Below, in pieces: positions 9,342 to 19,130 of a DNA stretch of 35,716 bases; within the stretch, counting starts at the first letter, position 1; every line of letters starts with the position of its first letter. Position numbers and translations under genes: made by a program. The notes beneath the pieces were generated by a model that saw only the letters and a list, made by a program, of their open reading frames with translations, was not told the origin of the DNA and ran no database searches. This DNA is from Nannocystineae bacterium (GTDB taxonomy: Bacteria > Myxococcota_A > Polyangia > Haliangiales > Haliangiaceae). The stretch lies in the NCBI GenBank assembly GCA_007133195.1, contig SLNH01000043.1, positions 1 through 35,716 of the forward strand, written 5' to 3'.

Positions 9342-10160
9342 TTGTCGTCGAGCCCGGGAACGCCGCCGGCCGGCGTCGATCGCTTCCTCCGCACCGCTGT
9401 CGGCCGCACGCACACAGGCCTTCAGCGCGCCGAAAACGAGGATGCGTTTTATATCGACGATGGGCTCGGCCTCTACCTCGTGTGCGACGGCATGGGGGGG
9501 CATGCCTCCGGCCAGATTGCGTCCGATCTCGCCATCCGCAGGATGGTAGACGCCATCGCCACCGGCGACCCGCCCCCGCCCGCGGGAGGCGAGGCCCTCG
9601 TCACCGCCATCTCCGCCGCGAACAGCGCCGTGTACGGCCGCGGCCGCGACGATCCGAGCTGTCGCGGAATGGGGACCACCGTCGTCGGAGTCCGAGCCGA
9701 GCGCGACGTGCTGCATATCTGTCACGTCGGCGACTCCCGCGCTTACCTGCTCCGGGGCGGTCAGCTCATCCAACTCACACGGGACCACTCGCTCGAAAAC
9801 CTGTACCGGGAGAAACCCGATTTGCGAGGCCGCCTCGGCGCAGCGGATTCCAACGTGATCGTGCGCGCCATCGGCCTCGAAGCACACATCGACGTCGACC
9901 ATCGCGTGATGGCCATGGAGGACGGCGACGTCTACCTGTTGTGTTGCGACGGTCTCACCGACATGGTGGACGTGAACGTCATCCGGGACATCATGACCGG
10001 CGGCGAAGCGCTCGACGTGGTTGCCGACAGCCTGGTGCACGCCGCCAATCAGAACGGCGGCGTGGATAACATCACCGTGGTGTGCGTCGCGCTGTTCGCC
10101 GAGCCGCCCCCGGCCGACGCCCCGAACGCGCCGCGCCACCCGACGCGCCCCGGCGTGTGA
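9342..10160 (+). CDS. PP2C-family Ser/Thr protein phosphatase
   Basis: Metal-dependent phosphoserine/threonine phosphatase of the bacterial Stp1/PrpC type; 272 residues with no membrane anchor. All core motifs are present in order: RTHTGLQRAENEDAF, LVCDGMGGHASG (metal-binding Asp), GMGTTVVG, CHVGDSRAYLLR, LTRDHSL, RAIG, LLCCDGLTDMV and GGVDNITVV. The TTG start at 9342 fits the domain beginning and is backed by a TTGACA/TAGCTT promoter. A short Pro-rich tail follows the domain. No Ser/Thr kinase gene is adjacent, so the counteracting kinase would be elsewhere. The next gene starts 82 bp downstream on the same strand. Confidence 0.96.
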   Translation: MSSSPGTPPAGVDRFLRTAVGRTHTGLQRAENEDAFYIDDGLGLYLVCDGMGGHASGQIASDLAIRRMVDAIATGDPPPPAGGEALVTAISAANSAVYGRGRDDPSCRGMGTTVVGVRAERDVLHICHVGDSRAYLLRGGQLIQLTRDHSLENLYREKPDLRGRLGAADSNVIVRAIGLEAHIDVDHRVMAMEDGDVYLLCCDGLTDMVDVNVIRDIMTGGEALDVVADSLVHAANQNGGVDNITVVCVALFAEPPPADAPNAPRHPTRPGV

Positions 10161-10242
10161 CGTCGGCCCGCCCCGCCGAATCCGTTCGGCCTTGGCGCGA
10201 ATACGGGTTTCGTCACCGCAAAAGTCGTGGTACCGAGCGGGC

Positions 10243-11190
10243 GTGGGCCTTCTCAAACCGCTTTTTTTCGCCGCCGGTACGCTGGGTATCGGCGCTGCCG
10301 TCGTTTACCGTCGCACCCCCGAGCGCGCGCTGGACGCCGCGATTTGGGCCGCCCGGGCCGCCGCGCGCCTTCGCCTGCGCACGGTGGATGCTGGCGATCA
10401 CGAGCTCGCCTATTTGGACGGCGGGCGCGGCGACGCCGTCATCTTTCTGCACGGTTTCGGCAGCGACAAGGATGCCTGGGTGCCGCTCGCCTCGCTGCTC
10501 ACCCACCGGATGCGCGTGATCGTGCCGGACCTTCCCGGCTTCGGTGACAGCGACTACCAGCCGTCCGCGAGCTATGACATCGCGTCCCAGCTCGACCGCC
10601 TAGACGCGTTCGTAGACGCGCTCGGCGTCGAGCGCGCTCATCTGGTGGGGAGCGCCATGGGCGGCCAGCTCGCCGCAGCCTACGCTGCGCGGCATCCCGA
10701 TCGGGTATCGTCGCTCGGGCTCATCGCGCCGTCCGGCGTCGAGGCGCCGAACCCGACGCACATCGAGCGCGCCCAGAAGAAAGGCGAGCTGCCGCTCGTC
10801 GCGCGCACTCGCGAGGAGTTCGAGCGGCTCATGGCGCTGTCGTCGGCCAAGCCGCTGCGCCTGCCGCGGCGGATGAAGCTCGCCTTCGTCGATCGCGGCG
10901 TCGCGCGGGCAGAGCAGCGCCACAAGATCGGGACCGATCTATTGGCCAGCCCCATGCCCCTCGAGCCGCTCTTGGCCGAGCTCTCCGTCCCCACGCTCGT
11001 AATGTGGGGCGAAGACGATCGCATCGCCGATCCCTCGGGAATCGACGTCGTCAAAGAGAAGCTGCCCCGGACCAGGGCGGTATCGCTGCCTTCCTGCGGC
11101 CATGCGCCCATGATCGAGCGTCCCCTCGAGACTGCGCGGCACCTGGGCGAGCTATTTCGCGCCGAGCCAGAACAGCGGGCGGCCTCGTAA
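10243..11190 (+). CDS. Alpha/beta-hydrolase fold protein lacking the nucleophile serine
   Basis: Membrane-anchored protein of 315 residues: one N-terminal hydrophobic helix (GLLKPLFFAAGTLGIGAAVVYRR) followed by a complete alpha/beta-hydrolase domain. Oxyanion region HGFGSDKDAW, strand DLPGFGDSD, acid Asp259 in WGEDDR and His287 in SCGHAP are conserved. The nucleophile elbow reads LVGSAMGG, where the family has VGNSMGG: the central position of G-x-S-x-G is Ala138, with a serine one residue earlier (137). As written, the canonical triad is incomplete. Codon 138 is GCC, one base from TCC (Ser). GTG 10243 is chosen; TACCGA lies 6 nt upstream. It could be a pseudoenzyme or use Ser137, or there may be a base error. 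Partner and substrate are unknown. Confidence 0.88.
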   Translation: MGLLKPLFFAAGTLGIGAAVVYRRTPERALDAAIWAARAAARLRLRTVDAGDHELAYLDGGRGDAVIFLHGFGSDKDAWVPLASLLTHRMRVIVPDLPGFGDSDYQPSASYDIASQLDRLDAFVDALGVERAHLVGSAMGGQLAAAYAARHPDRVSSLGLIAPSGVEAPNPTHIERAQKKGELPLVARTREEFERLMALSSAKPLRLPRRMKLAFVDRGVARAEQRHKIGTDLLASPMPLEPLLAELSVPTLVMWGEDDRIADPSGIDVVKEKLPRTRAVSLPSCGHAPMIERPLETARHLGELFRAEPEQRAAS

Positions 11191-11228
11191 GCCGGCCCGC
11201 AATGCGCAGCGTTTCTCCGCTCGGCCTG

Positions 11229-11852
11229 TTAGGCCTTGGCGCTCTCGCGGGCCGCGACCTCGTCGTACCAGCGGCCCATGTGCGGCCTCCCCTCGCGGAG
11301 CCTAAGCTTGGCGAGGCGCGCGAAGTCGACCGCGGCGAGCAAGGCGACATCCGCGATCGAAAACGCCTCGCCCGCCACGAACCGCCGCGCCCCTAGCTCC
11401 TGGTCGAGCCAGTCACAGAACTGTTCGGCGTCGCGCTTGCCCGCTTCGGCGACCTCGCTTTTCTGCTCGCCGTTCGGGCCGCTGCCGCTTCCGGCGAAGG
11501 CTGCGTGGCCGTTTCGTACCGCGTCTTGCACCGCCAAATAGAGCTTCAACTCGACGCGGCGGTGCCACATTTCAACGCGTGCGATCGTGACGGGATCGCG
11601 CCCCCACAGCGGCGGCTCTGGGTGCTGTGCCTCGATGTAGCGACAGATCGCACCCGACTCGGCGATCGCCGTGCCGTCGTCGAGCTCGAGAACGGGCACG
11701 GCGCCCAGTGGGTTTAGGGCCAGAAATTCAGGCTTGCGTTGCTCGCCGGCCGCGAGGTCGACCTGGACCGTGGGGATCTCGATCCCCTTTTCGGCGAGAA
11801 ACATCCTTACGCGCCTCGCGTTCGGGGCGCGCGGGTGATCGTAGAGCCTCAT
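11229..11852 (-). CDS. Glutathione S-transferase
   Basis: Cytosolic GST-fold protein of 207 residues. The N-terminal thioredoxin-like domain begins MRLYDHPRAPNARRVRMFLAEKGI; NPLGAVPVLELDDG has the cis-Pro, and AESGAICRYIE is the gamma-glutamyl-binding motif. The helical C-terminal domain shows FVAGEAFSIADVALLAAVDF, the conserved N-capping/Asp region of GSTs. Start: ATG 11852 rather than the TTG six bases upstream, because TAAGCT ends 6 nt before the ATG with a TTCACC -35 17 nt further up. It may conjugate glutathione to electrophiles or act as a peroxidase; substrate is not visible. It is convergent with the hydrolase gene and divergent from the helicase gene. Confidence 0.94.
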   Translation of the reverse strand: MRLYDHPRAPNARRVRMFLAEKGIEIPTVQVDLAAGEQRKPEFLALNPLGAVPVLELDDGTAIAESGAICRYIEAQHPEPPLWGRDPVTIARVEMWHRRVELKLYLAVQDAVRNGHAAFAGSGSGPNGEQKSEVAEAGKRDAEQFCDWLDQELGARRFVAGEAFSIADVALLAAVDFARLAKLRLREGRPHMGRWYDEVAARESAKA

Positions 11853-11858
11853 GCCCAA

Positions 11859-11887
11859 AGCTTACGTCAAGCGCCACGCCGGGTGAA
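11859..11887 (-). promoter_or_regulatory. Promoter of the GST gene, predicted leaderless
   Basis: Minus strand: -35 TTCACC (11882-11887), 17-nt spacer, -10 TAAGCT (11859-11864), then 6 nt to the ATG at 11852. No Shine-Dalgarno is present. Confidence 0.55.
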
Positions 11888-11940
11888 CTCGCTTTGCAAG
11901 TTTCTGGACACGGCGATCCGATGCGGTTAGAGCTGAAATT

Positions 11941-14343
<2,403 letters not shown>

Positions 14344-14435
14344 CCGCGAAAACGCCCCGTCCGCGGTGCGGATGATGAACGCGAGCAGACCTCGCGCGCA
14401 GCGGCCGTGGTGCAGACGTTGCATTCCGCCAGGGC

Positions 14436-14441
14436 AGGAGG
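14436..14441 (+). promoter_or_regulatory. Ribosome binding site AGGAGG
   Basis: Perfect AGGAGG 6 nt before the ATG at 14448; it supports that start and shows that Shine-Dalgarno initiation is used alongside leaderless starts in this genome. Confidence 0.75.
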
Positions 14442-14447
14442 CCCAGG

Positions 14448-15185
14448 ATGGCGGAACAAGAGCAGCCTACAAACGAGCGCCAGTCGCAGGAACCAGGCAG
14501 CCAGGAGCGCGGGCTCACGGAGACGGCCAAGGACGGCGAGCGAGGGCTCGAGCGGGCGCGGTCCGGCGAAACCGATACTGAAAACGACGTTCTGCTCGAT
14601 GTGCCGAACGTGTCGGTGGACAACATCCACCTCGTGGTCGAGGAGCTGTCCGCCCGAGTTTCGCTCGACGCGTCGGTCGTTCAGGACTTCGTTCGGCTCA
14701 AGGCCGGCGTAGACGTCGACCTCGGCAAGGTAGACCTCGAAATCACCGGGGTCCAAGCCGAGGCTCACCTGCGGGTCAAACTCCAGCGAGTGGTCGATCT
14801 CGTCGATCACGCCCTCACCACGCTCCGCGAGCGCCCCGAGATCATCCATTCGGTCACGAGCGCGGCCACCGAGACGGCGCAGGCGCTCGGCGGGAAAGGG
14901 GGCGCGCTGGGCAAAGGAGGCGCGATTCCTGAGCTCGGCAAGCGAGCCGATCAGAGCGCGAAGCAACTCTCTCGTCAGCTCGGCATCTCGGCGCGCGCAA
15001 ACCAGATCAAGGAGCGATCGAAATCGACCTATAGCCAGATGAAGCGAGGCTTCGGGCACATCGCCGGCAAGATCCCGGGCGCGGGTGGTAACCGGCAGCG
15101 GCAGGGCGACGAGGCAAACGGCCAGGCGAGGGAAAACGGCCGCCCGAACGGGCCCGATCCCTCGCCGGATCCGTCGGCGCGCTGA
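14448..15185 (+). CDS. Conserved-looking hypothetical protein with beta-structured core
   Basis: Function not recognised. 245 residues, no signal peptide. The first 45 are charged and disordered-looking. A structured core at about 47-125 has a regular pattern (VPNVSVDNIHLVVEEL, ARVSLDASV, LKAGVDVDLGKVDLEITGVQAEAHLRVKLQ) followed by a helix VVDLVDHALTTLRERPEII. The rest is Gly-, Lys- and Gln-rich, ending in a disordered Asn/Gly/Pro tail. The core reminds me, from memory, of actinobacterial hypothetical proteins in which a repeated pattern of the kind LRARVSL...VGVD..L..V.L.I.GV.A.ALL is followed by LTTLDRNP; this needs a search. The AGGAGG ribosome site makes it a confident gene. It is convergent with hflX. 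Confidence 0.8.
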   Translation: MAEQEQPTNERQSQEPGSQERGLTETAKDGERGLERARSGETDTENDVLLDVPNVSVDNIHLVVEELSARVSLDASVVQDFVRLKAGVDVDLGKVDLEITGVQAEAHLRVKLQRVVDLVDHALTTLRERPEIIHSVTSAATETAQALGGKGGALGKGGAIPELGKRADQSAKQLSRQLGISARANQIKERSKSTYSQMKRGFGHIAGKIPGAGGNRQRQGDEANGQARENGRPNGPDPSPDPSAR

Positions 15186-15239
15186 GCGAGCCGCCGCCTA
15201 CCTCCACGCGCCCTCGAACGAGGACGCTCCGGTGGCGGC

Positions 15240-16610
15240 TCAGTGCGACCGATCCTCGATCACCACATCGGGCCCGAGCGCGCGCAGCTTGGACAGGTGA
15301 GCCCGTGCGAGGCGGATATCGGCGCGCCAGCCGCTCTCCTCCCAACGCTCGTCGTCGATCTGCCCCACGGCCCGCGCGAACGCCTGCACTCGGCCGTCCG
15401 ACAGCGGCGCGCGCACGCGCACGGCGATCCAGTTGCCCCGCCGCCGATCGGACACCACCTGTTTGAGCGCGGGCAGGCCTTCCCCGCTCATCGCGCTCAC
15501 GGGCACGCCATCCGGCACGTTGCTGCGGAGAATCGCGATCCCGTCGCCGGCGCTCGCGGCGCCCCCGTCCGCGTCACCGTCGGCACCGAGTCGATCGATC
15601 TTGTTGAGCACCCGCACGATCCGGCTGGGATCGCACCCCAGCTCGGAGAGCACGTCCTCCACCGCCTCCACCTGCTCGAGCGCCTGAGGGTGGCTGGCAT
15701 CGATGACGTGAAGGAGGAGGTCGGCCGACAGCGTCTCCTCGAGGGTGGACCGGAAACTGGCCACGAGCTGCGGCGGCAGGTCGCTCACGAAGCCGACCGT
15801 GTCCGAGAGGGCGACATCCGTCCCCGGCGACAGCTCCCAGCGCCGGGTCTTCGTATCGAGCGTGGCGAACAGCTGATCTTCGACGTAGGTTCCGGCGCTC
15901 GTGAGCGCGTTCATGAGGGTGCTCTTGCCCGCGTTCGTGTACCCGACCAAGCCCACGCAAAATTGCCGCTCCGACCGACCGCTCACCTCCCGCTGCTTGC
16001 GGCCGTGGATGCGCTCTAGCTGCTCTCGCAGCCGCGCGATCCGCTTGGAGACGATCCGGCGATCGATCTCGATCTGCTTTTCGCCGGGCCCGCGCGTGCC
16101 GATCCCGGGGGAGCGACCGCTCGCCGCCTGGCGCTCGAGGTGCGTCCACATGCCGCGAAGGCGCGGGGCGGTGTACTCGAGCTGCGCGAGCTCGACTTGC
16201 AGCTTCGCCTCGCGGGTTTGCGCGCGGCTGGCGAAGATGTCCAGGATGAGCTCGCTCCGGTCGATGACCTGGCAGCCGGTGACCTTTTCGAGCTCGCGGA
16301 TTTGCGCCGGGGACAGCTCGTTGTCCACGATCACCTGGCGCGCCGCGCTCGCGCGCGCAAGCTCCGCCACCGTCTCGGCCTTGCCGCGGCCGATGAACGT
16401 GCCAGGGCTCGCCGGGCGATCCGCGCGCCCCGTGCCCTCACACACGAAAGGCGCTCGCTGGAAGGCGCGATGGGCCACGCGCCCGCCAGCCGCCTCGACC
16501 AGGCTTTCGAGCTCGTCGAGGCAGCGATCGGGCGAATCGGGATCGCGGCTGCCGTAGAGGCCGACGATCACGACGGGTTGGGTCTCGGTAGAACTGCGGG
16601 TTTCGAGCAT
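15240..16610 (-). CDS. hflX: Ribosome-associated GTPase HflX
   Basis: GTPase that binds the 50S subunit and splits stalled or hibernating ribosomes. 456 residues. The N-terminal HflX domain contains TFIGRGKAE and VIVDNELSPAQIRELEK; the linker has the family signature GIGTRGPGEKQIEIDRR (170-185), followed by a coiled-coil (SKRIARLREQLERIHGRKQ). The G domain has G1 GYTNAGKST (223-231), G2 region FATLDTKTR, G3 DTVGF (270-274) and G4 NKID. A small C-terminal domain follows. An insertion rich in Asp/Gly/Ala lies after NKID (ADGDADGGAASAGDG). The start ATG has a TTGCGG/TATCTT promoter that would give a leader of about 20 nt. It is usually beside hfq in other bacteria, but no hfq is seen here. Confidence 0.96.
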   Translation of the reverse strand: MLETRSSTETQPVVIVGLYGSRDPDSPDRCLDELESLVEAAGGRVAHRAFQRAPFVCEGTGRADRPASPGTFIGRGKAETVAELARASAARQVIVDNELSPAQIRELEKVTGCQVIDRSELILDIFASRAQTREAKLQVELAQLEYTAPRLRGMWTHLERQAASGRSPGIGTRGPGEKQIEIDRRIVSKRIARLREQLERIHGRKQREVSGRSERQFCVGLVGYTNAGKSTLMNALTSAGTYVEDQLFATLDTKTRRWELSPGTDVALSDTVGFVSDLPPQLVASFRSTLEETLSADLLLHVIDASHPQALEQVEAVEDVLSELGCDPSRIVRVLNKIDRLGADGDADGGAASAGDGIAILRSNVPDGVPVSAMSGEGLPALKQVVSDRRRGNWIAVRVRAPLSDGRVQAFARAVGQIDDERWEESGWRADIRLARAHLSKLRALGPDVVIEDRSH

Positions 16611-16637
16611 GACAGGGCCGCCACCGCGGCTCCCTCA

Positions 16638-16666
16638 AAGATAGTGACGGCCACCCCCCGCCGCAA
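16638..16666 (-). promoter_or_regulatory. Promoter of hflX
   Basis: Minus strand: -35 TTGCGG (16661-16666), 17-nt spacer, -10 TATCTT (16638-16643). The start of transcription would be near 16631, giving a leader of about 20 nt before the ATG at 16610. Confidence 0.55.
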
Positions 16667-16732
16667 GGAGCCCGGGGCGCAGTCGGCGCGCGGCTCCTCC
16701 TCGCCCCCGCGAAAGCGGCCGCGCCCGCCGAA

Positions 16733-17179
16733 TCAGCACGCCTTGCCGGGCGTCCACGGCACGACTGCCAGCGTCACGGTCGCCTTGGCGAGCGGGCTCG
16801 CTCCCTCCTCGCCTCCCACCACGCCCTCCTCGCCCGCTCCCCGGTAGACCACCGCCTCCGCCACCGCGGTGCGCCGGCCGCACCGGAGCGACTCGGCGCG
16901 ACAGCGCAGCGGACCGCGGGCGGCGCGCAGAAACTGCACCGATAGGTCGATGCTCACGACTCCGAGCCCCTCCTCGAGCTCAGACACGATCGCCCCGCCG
17001 GCGGTGTGATCGGCCATCGTCGTCATGACCCCGGCGTGGAGCGCACCGCTTTGCTGATACAGCGTCGGCGCGGGACAGGCGAGGCTCGTTTCGCAATATC
17101 CAGGCCCCACCCGCTCGAGGGTAATCCCCAGATGCCCCACGAAGATCGCCTCATCGAACATGCGGCGCACCGTCTTCAT
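16733..17179 (-). CDS. PaaI-type hotdog thioesterase
   Basis: Predicted acyl-CoA thioesterase of 148 residues with a single hotdog domain. The helix motif QSGALHAGVMTTMADHTAGGA contains the HxG and catalytic acidic residue expected for PaaI/YbgC relatives, and the strands VVSIDLSVQFLRAARGPLRCRAE and TAVAEAVVYRG follow. An acidic Gly/Glu insertion (GAGEEGVVGGEEGA) sits before the last strand. ATG 17179 is chosen over the upstream ATG 17218 because a perfect TATAAT ends 6 nt before it. It diverges from the unknown gene at 17265. Substrate (phenylacetyl-, hydroxybenzoyl- or fatty acyl-CoA) cannot be told from sequence. Confidence 0.91.
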   Translation of the reverse strand: MKTVRRMFDEAIFVGHLGITLERVGPGYCETSLACPAPTLYQQSGALHAGVMTTMADHTAGGAIVSELEEGLGVVSIDLSVQFLRAARGPLRCRAESLRCGRRTAVAEAVVYRGAGEEGVVGGEEGASPLAKATVTLAVVPWTPGKAC

Positions 17180-17185
17180 GGCTCG

Positions 17186-17191
17186 ATTATA
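17186..17191 (-). promoter_or_regulatory. Consensus -10 (TATAAT), leaderless start of thioesterase gene
   Basis: ATTATA on the plus strand reads TATAAT on the minus strand, followed by 6 nt (CGAGCC) and the ATG at 17179. The -35 is poor: TTGAAG sits at 21-nt spacing. Confidence 0.6.
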
Positions 17192-17252
17192 CGCGCGCGC
17201 GGCGGGCCGCGTCTTCAACCGGTCGCCACCGCATCACCCCGCGGTGCCGTGC

Positions 17253-17258
17253 TATGGT
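17253..17258 (+). promoter_or_regulatory. -10 (TATGGT), leaderless start
   Basis: TATGGT, then 6 nt (GGCGCC), then the ATG at 17265. No ribosome site is present. Same geometry as the other leaderless starts in the window. Confidence 0.5.
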
Positions 17259-17264
17259 GGCGCC

Positions 17265-18479
17265 ATGGTGAAGCCGGCGGCCGGCGGCAATCTGGACGCG
17301 CGAGACCTCAAACTCCTCCTCACCGGCGAAGGTCCGCTCGCCGAGCTGTCGTCGCTGTCGCTCGGCGCCGTGGGCGGGCGGATCGGCAAGCTCGACTATC
17401 GCGCAGGCGATGTGACGTTCCACGACCTGCGCTCGCCCGCAGACGCCAGGGCGCCGGTGGGCACGGCCACGGACCGCGCGAGCGCGTCGGGGGTGGAACT
17501 GGACTTCGGCAACTTTCAGCTCGCGGCCGACCGCCTCGAGTTTCCCTCGGGCATCCGCTTTACGGGCGAGCGAGAGGTGTTGGCGCCGGAGGCGCACATC
17601 GAAAACCTCAGCTTCACGATGCCGAATGTCCCTGCCGGCGGCGGACAGCGCGACGAACAGAGCGAGTCCGGGCCGCCCAACAGCCCGCAGGCCGACGCGC
17701 CGAAGGACGGGCCGACGAACGCGATCGACTTCGCCTTCCTCGACACGATCGAGGGCCACATCAACATCGACCTGTTCGTCGATACCACCGTACCGCTCCT
17801 CGGCCGCCGCCGCGCCACGCACCACTTTCGCATCCCCATCGAGCGCGGGACCGTGGACTACCGCGGCATCGAGGACAACCTGCACTGGCTCGAGGATGCG
17901 TTTTTGGACATCGAGGTGATCGACGGCAAGCTGGTCCTCGAGCAAGACCTGCCCTTCGTCCCGTTCAGCGGAAAGGCGCTCGTGTGGTGGCCGCTCGACG
18001 CCAAGGAGCTCGAGCTCGCCCGCCAGCGCCGCGTGCGGCTTAGGACCCTGCTGTCGCCCGAGCTGCCGCCCGGTGCCTCCAACAAGAAAAAGAAGTCGAG
18101 CGTGACCTTTCATCAGGGCGCGCTCCGCAACGTCGATGTGAATTTGTCGATCCGCCGCGAGGCCGCCATCGCCATCGGCGATGTGGCGCGGGTTCACCTC
18201 GGCGCGGGCGACCTCCCCGGCCTCGTCGAGCTCAAGGTGCGGGGCGACCTTCAGCACCACATGAGGCGGCCGCTGGAGCCCACATCCGTAGAAGCCAGCC
18301 TTCACCGGCTCACCGCGGGCGACACGGGGCTGTTTTTCAAACCCGTTACGATAACCGCCTCCGGCGTCGAGCTCGGTCCCATTCACGACGTGAAGGTCGA
18401 GTTTCAGGGGATCTCCCCGAGCTCGATTTCGGCGCGCCTTTCGCGGGCCACCATTCGCGACCTGCGGGTGGTCTTTTAG
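17265..18479 (+). CDS. Hypothetical protein, beta-rich
   Basis: I do not recognise this 404-residue protein. It has no signal peptide and no membrane helix. It looks beta-strand rich with alternating hydrophobic residues (KLDYRAGDVTFHDLRS, SGVELDFGNFQLAADRLEFPSG, GTVDYRGIEDNLHWLEDAFLDIEVIDGKL, VTITASGVELGPIHDVKVEF), a style that recalls AsmA/TamB-like lipid-transport proteins, but the resemblance is general. A Ser/Pro/Gln linker at about 125-150 and a lysine cluster NKKKKSS near 275 divide it into parts. ATG 17265 is preceded by TATGGT at the leaderless distance. It is followed by the GNAT gene 55 bp downstream, which has its own -10-like element. Confidence 0.8.
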   Translation: MVKPAAGGNLDARDLKLLLTGEGPLAELSSLSLGAVGGRIGKLDYRAGDVTFHDLRSPADARAPVGTATDRASASGVELDFGNFQLAADRLEFPSGIRFTGEREVLAPEAHIENLSFTMPNVPAGGGQRDEQSESGPPNSPQADAPKDGPTNAIDFAFLDTIEGHINIDLFVDTTVPLLGRRRATHHFRIPIERGTVDYRGIEDNLHWLEDAFLDIEVIDGKLVLEQDLPFVPFSGKALVWWPLDAKELELARQRRVRLRTLLSPELPPGASNKKKKSSVTFHQGALRNVDVNLSIRREAAIAIGDVARVHLGAGDLPGLVELKVRGDLQHHMRRPLEPTSVEASLHRLTAGDTGLFFKPVTITASGVELGPIHDVKVEFQGISPSSISARLSRATIRDLRVVF

Positions 18480-18522
18480 CCCCGGCCACGCCTCATGACG
18501 TGGCGCGCCGGCGACGTTCGGC

Positions 18523-18528
18523 TACGAT
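18523..18528 (+). promoter_or_regulatory. -10 (TACGAT), leaderless start of GNAT gene
   Basis: TACGAT, then 6 nt (GAGGAT), then the ATG at 18535. The GAGG within the spacer is too close to the start to act as a good ribosome site. Confidence 0.45.
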
Positions 18529-18534
18529 GAGGAT

Positions 18535-19113
18535 ATGCAGACCCGCATCCGTGCCGCCTCGCCGCGGGATGCGGCTGGCATCGCTCGCGTTCACGCGCAG
18601 AGCTGGCACGCTGCCTACCGCGGCATTCTCCCAGGGGGGTACCTCGCGCGACTTCAGCCTCCGGCCCTGTCGCGCCATTGGCGCCAGCGAATCGGCTTTA
18701 CCTGGGGCCGCGACGTGCTCGTCGCCGAGCGAACGCGACGCATCATCGGGTTCGCCACCATGAGTGACGTCGAAGACGACGAGGAGCTAAGCGGCTTCGC
18801 CGGCGAGATCGGCATGCTCTACGTGCTCCCCGAGCTCACCGGTCGGGGCATCGGAAGCCGTCTGTTTCACCAGGCCCTGGCCACGCTCGAGCGGCACGAG
18901 CTGTTTTGGGCCGTCACCTGGGTGCTCGAGGAGAACTCGGGCGCCCAGCGGTTTTACGAGCGCGAAGGCATGCGCGACGACGGCGCGCGCAGGCGCGACA
19001 TGTTCGACGGCATCGCCGTCCGCGTGGCCCGCTACGCGAAGCCGATTAACCCCGCCATCGACTACGAGCGGCTCACGGCCGGCGGCCCCGTGATCGGCAC
19101 CCGCGGTCGCTGA
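18535..19113 (+). CDS. GNAT-family N-acetyltransferase
   Basis: Acetyl-CoA-dependent acyltransferase of 192 residues. The N-terminus TRIRAASPRDAAGIARVHAQSWHAAYRGIL is typical of the family; the acetyl-CoA pyrophosphate-binding motif A is VLPELTGRGIGSRLFHQAL (R/Q-x2-G-x-G), followed by VLEENSGAQRFYEREGMR (motif B). About 35 residues follow the domain (PINPAIDYERLTAGGP). The acceptor is unknown. It is 15 kb away from the lysine 2,3-aminomutase gene, so there is no positional support for it being the beta-lysine acetyltransferase AblB, whose length (about 270 or more residues) also does not match. It is convergent with gdhA. Confidence 0.93.
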   Translation: MQTRIRAASPRDAAGIARVHAQSWHAAYRGILPGGYLARLQPPALSRHWRQRIGFTWGRDVLVAERTRRIIGFATMSDVEDDEELSGFAGEIGMLYVLPELTGRGIGSRLFHQALATLERHELFWAVTWVLEENSGAQRFYEREGMRDDGARRRDMFDGIAVRVARYAKPINPAIDYERLTAGGPVIGTRGR

Positions 19114-19130
19114 CCTGTCCGGTGGGTCGC

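Noticed and set aside
11223-11235. GGCCT-GTT-AGGCC hairpin as a terminator between the hydrolase and GST genes
   Set aside because: The stem is only 5 bp, has no T-run on either strand and contains the GST stop codon.
18535-19113. GNAT protein as the beta-lysine acetyltransferase AblB partner of kamA
   Set aside because: It is too short, lies 15 kb away with many unrelated genes between, and shows only general GNAT motifs.
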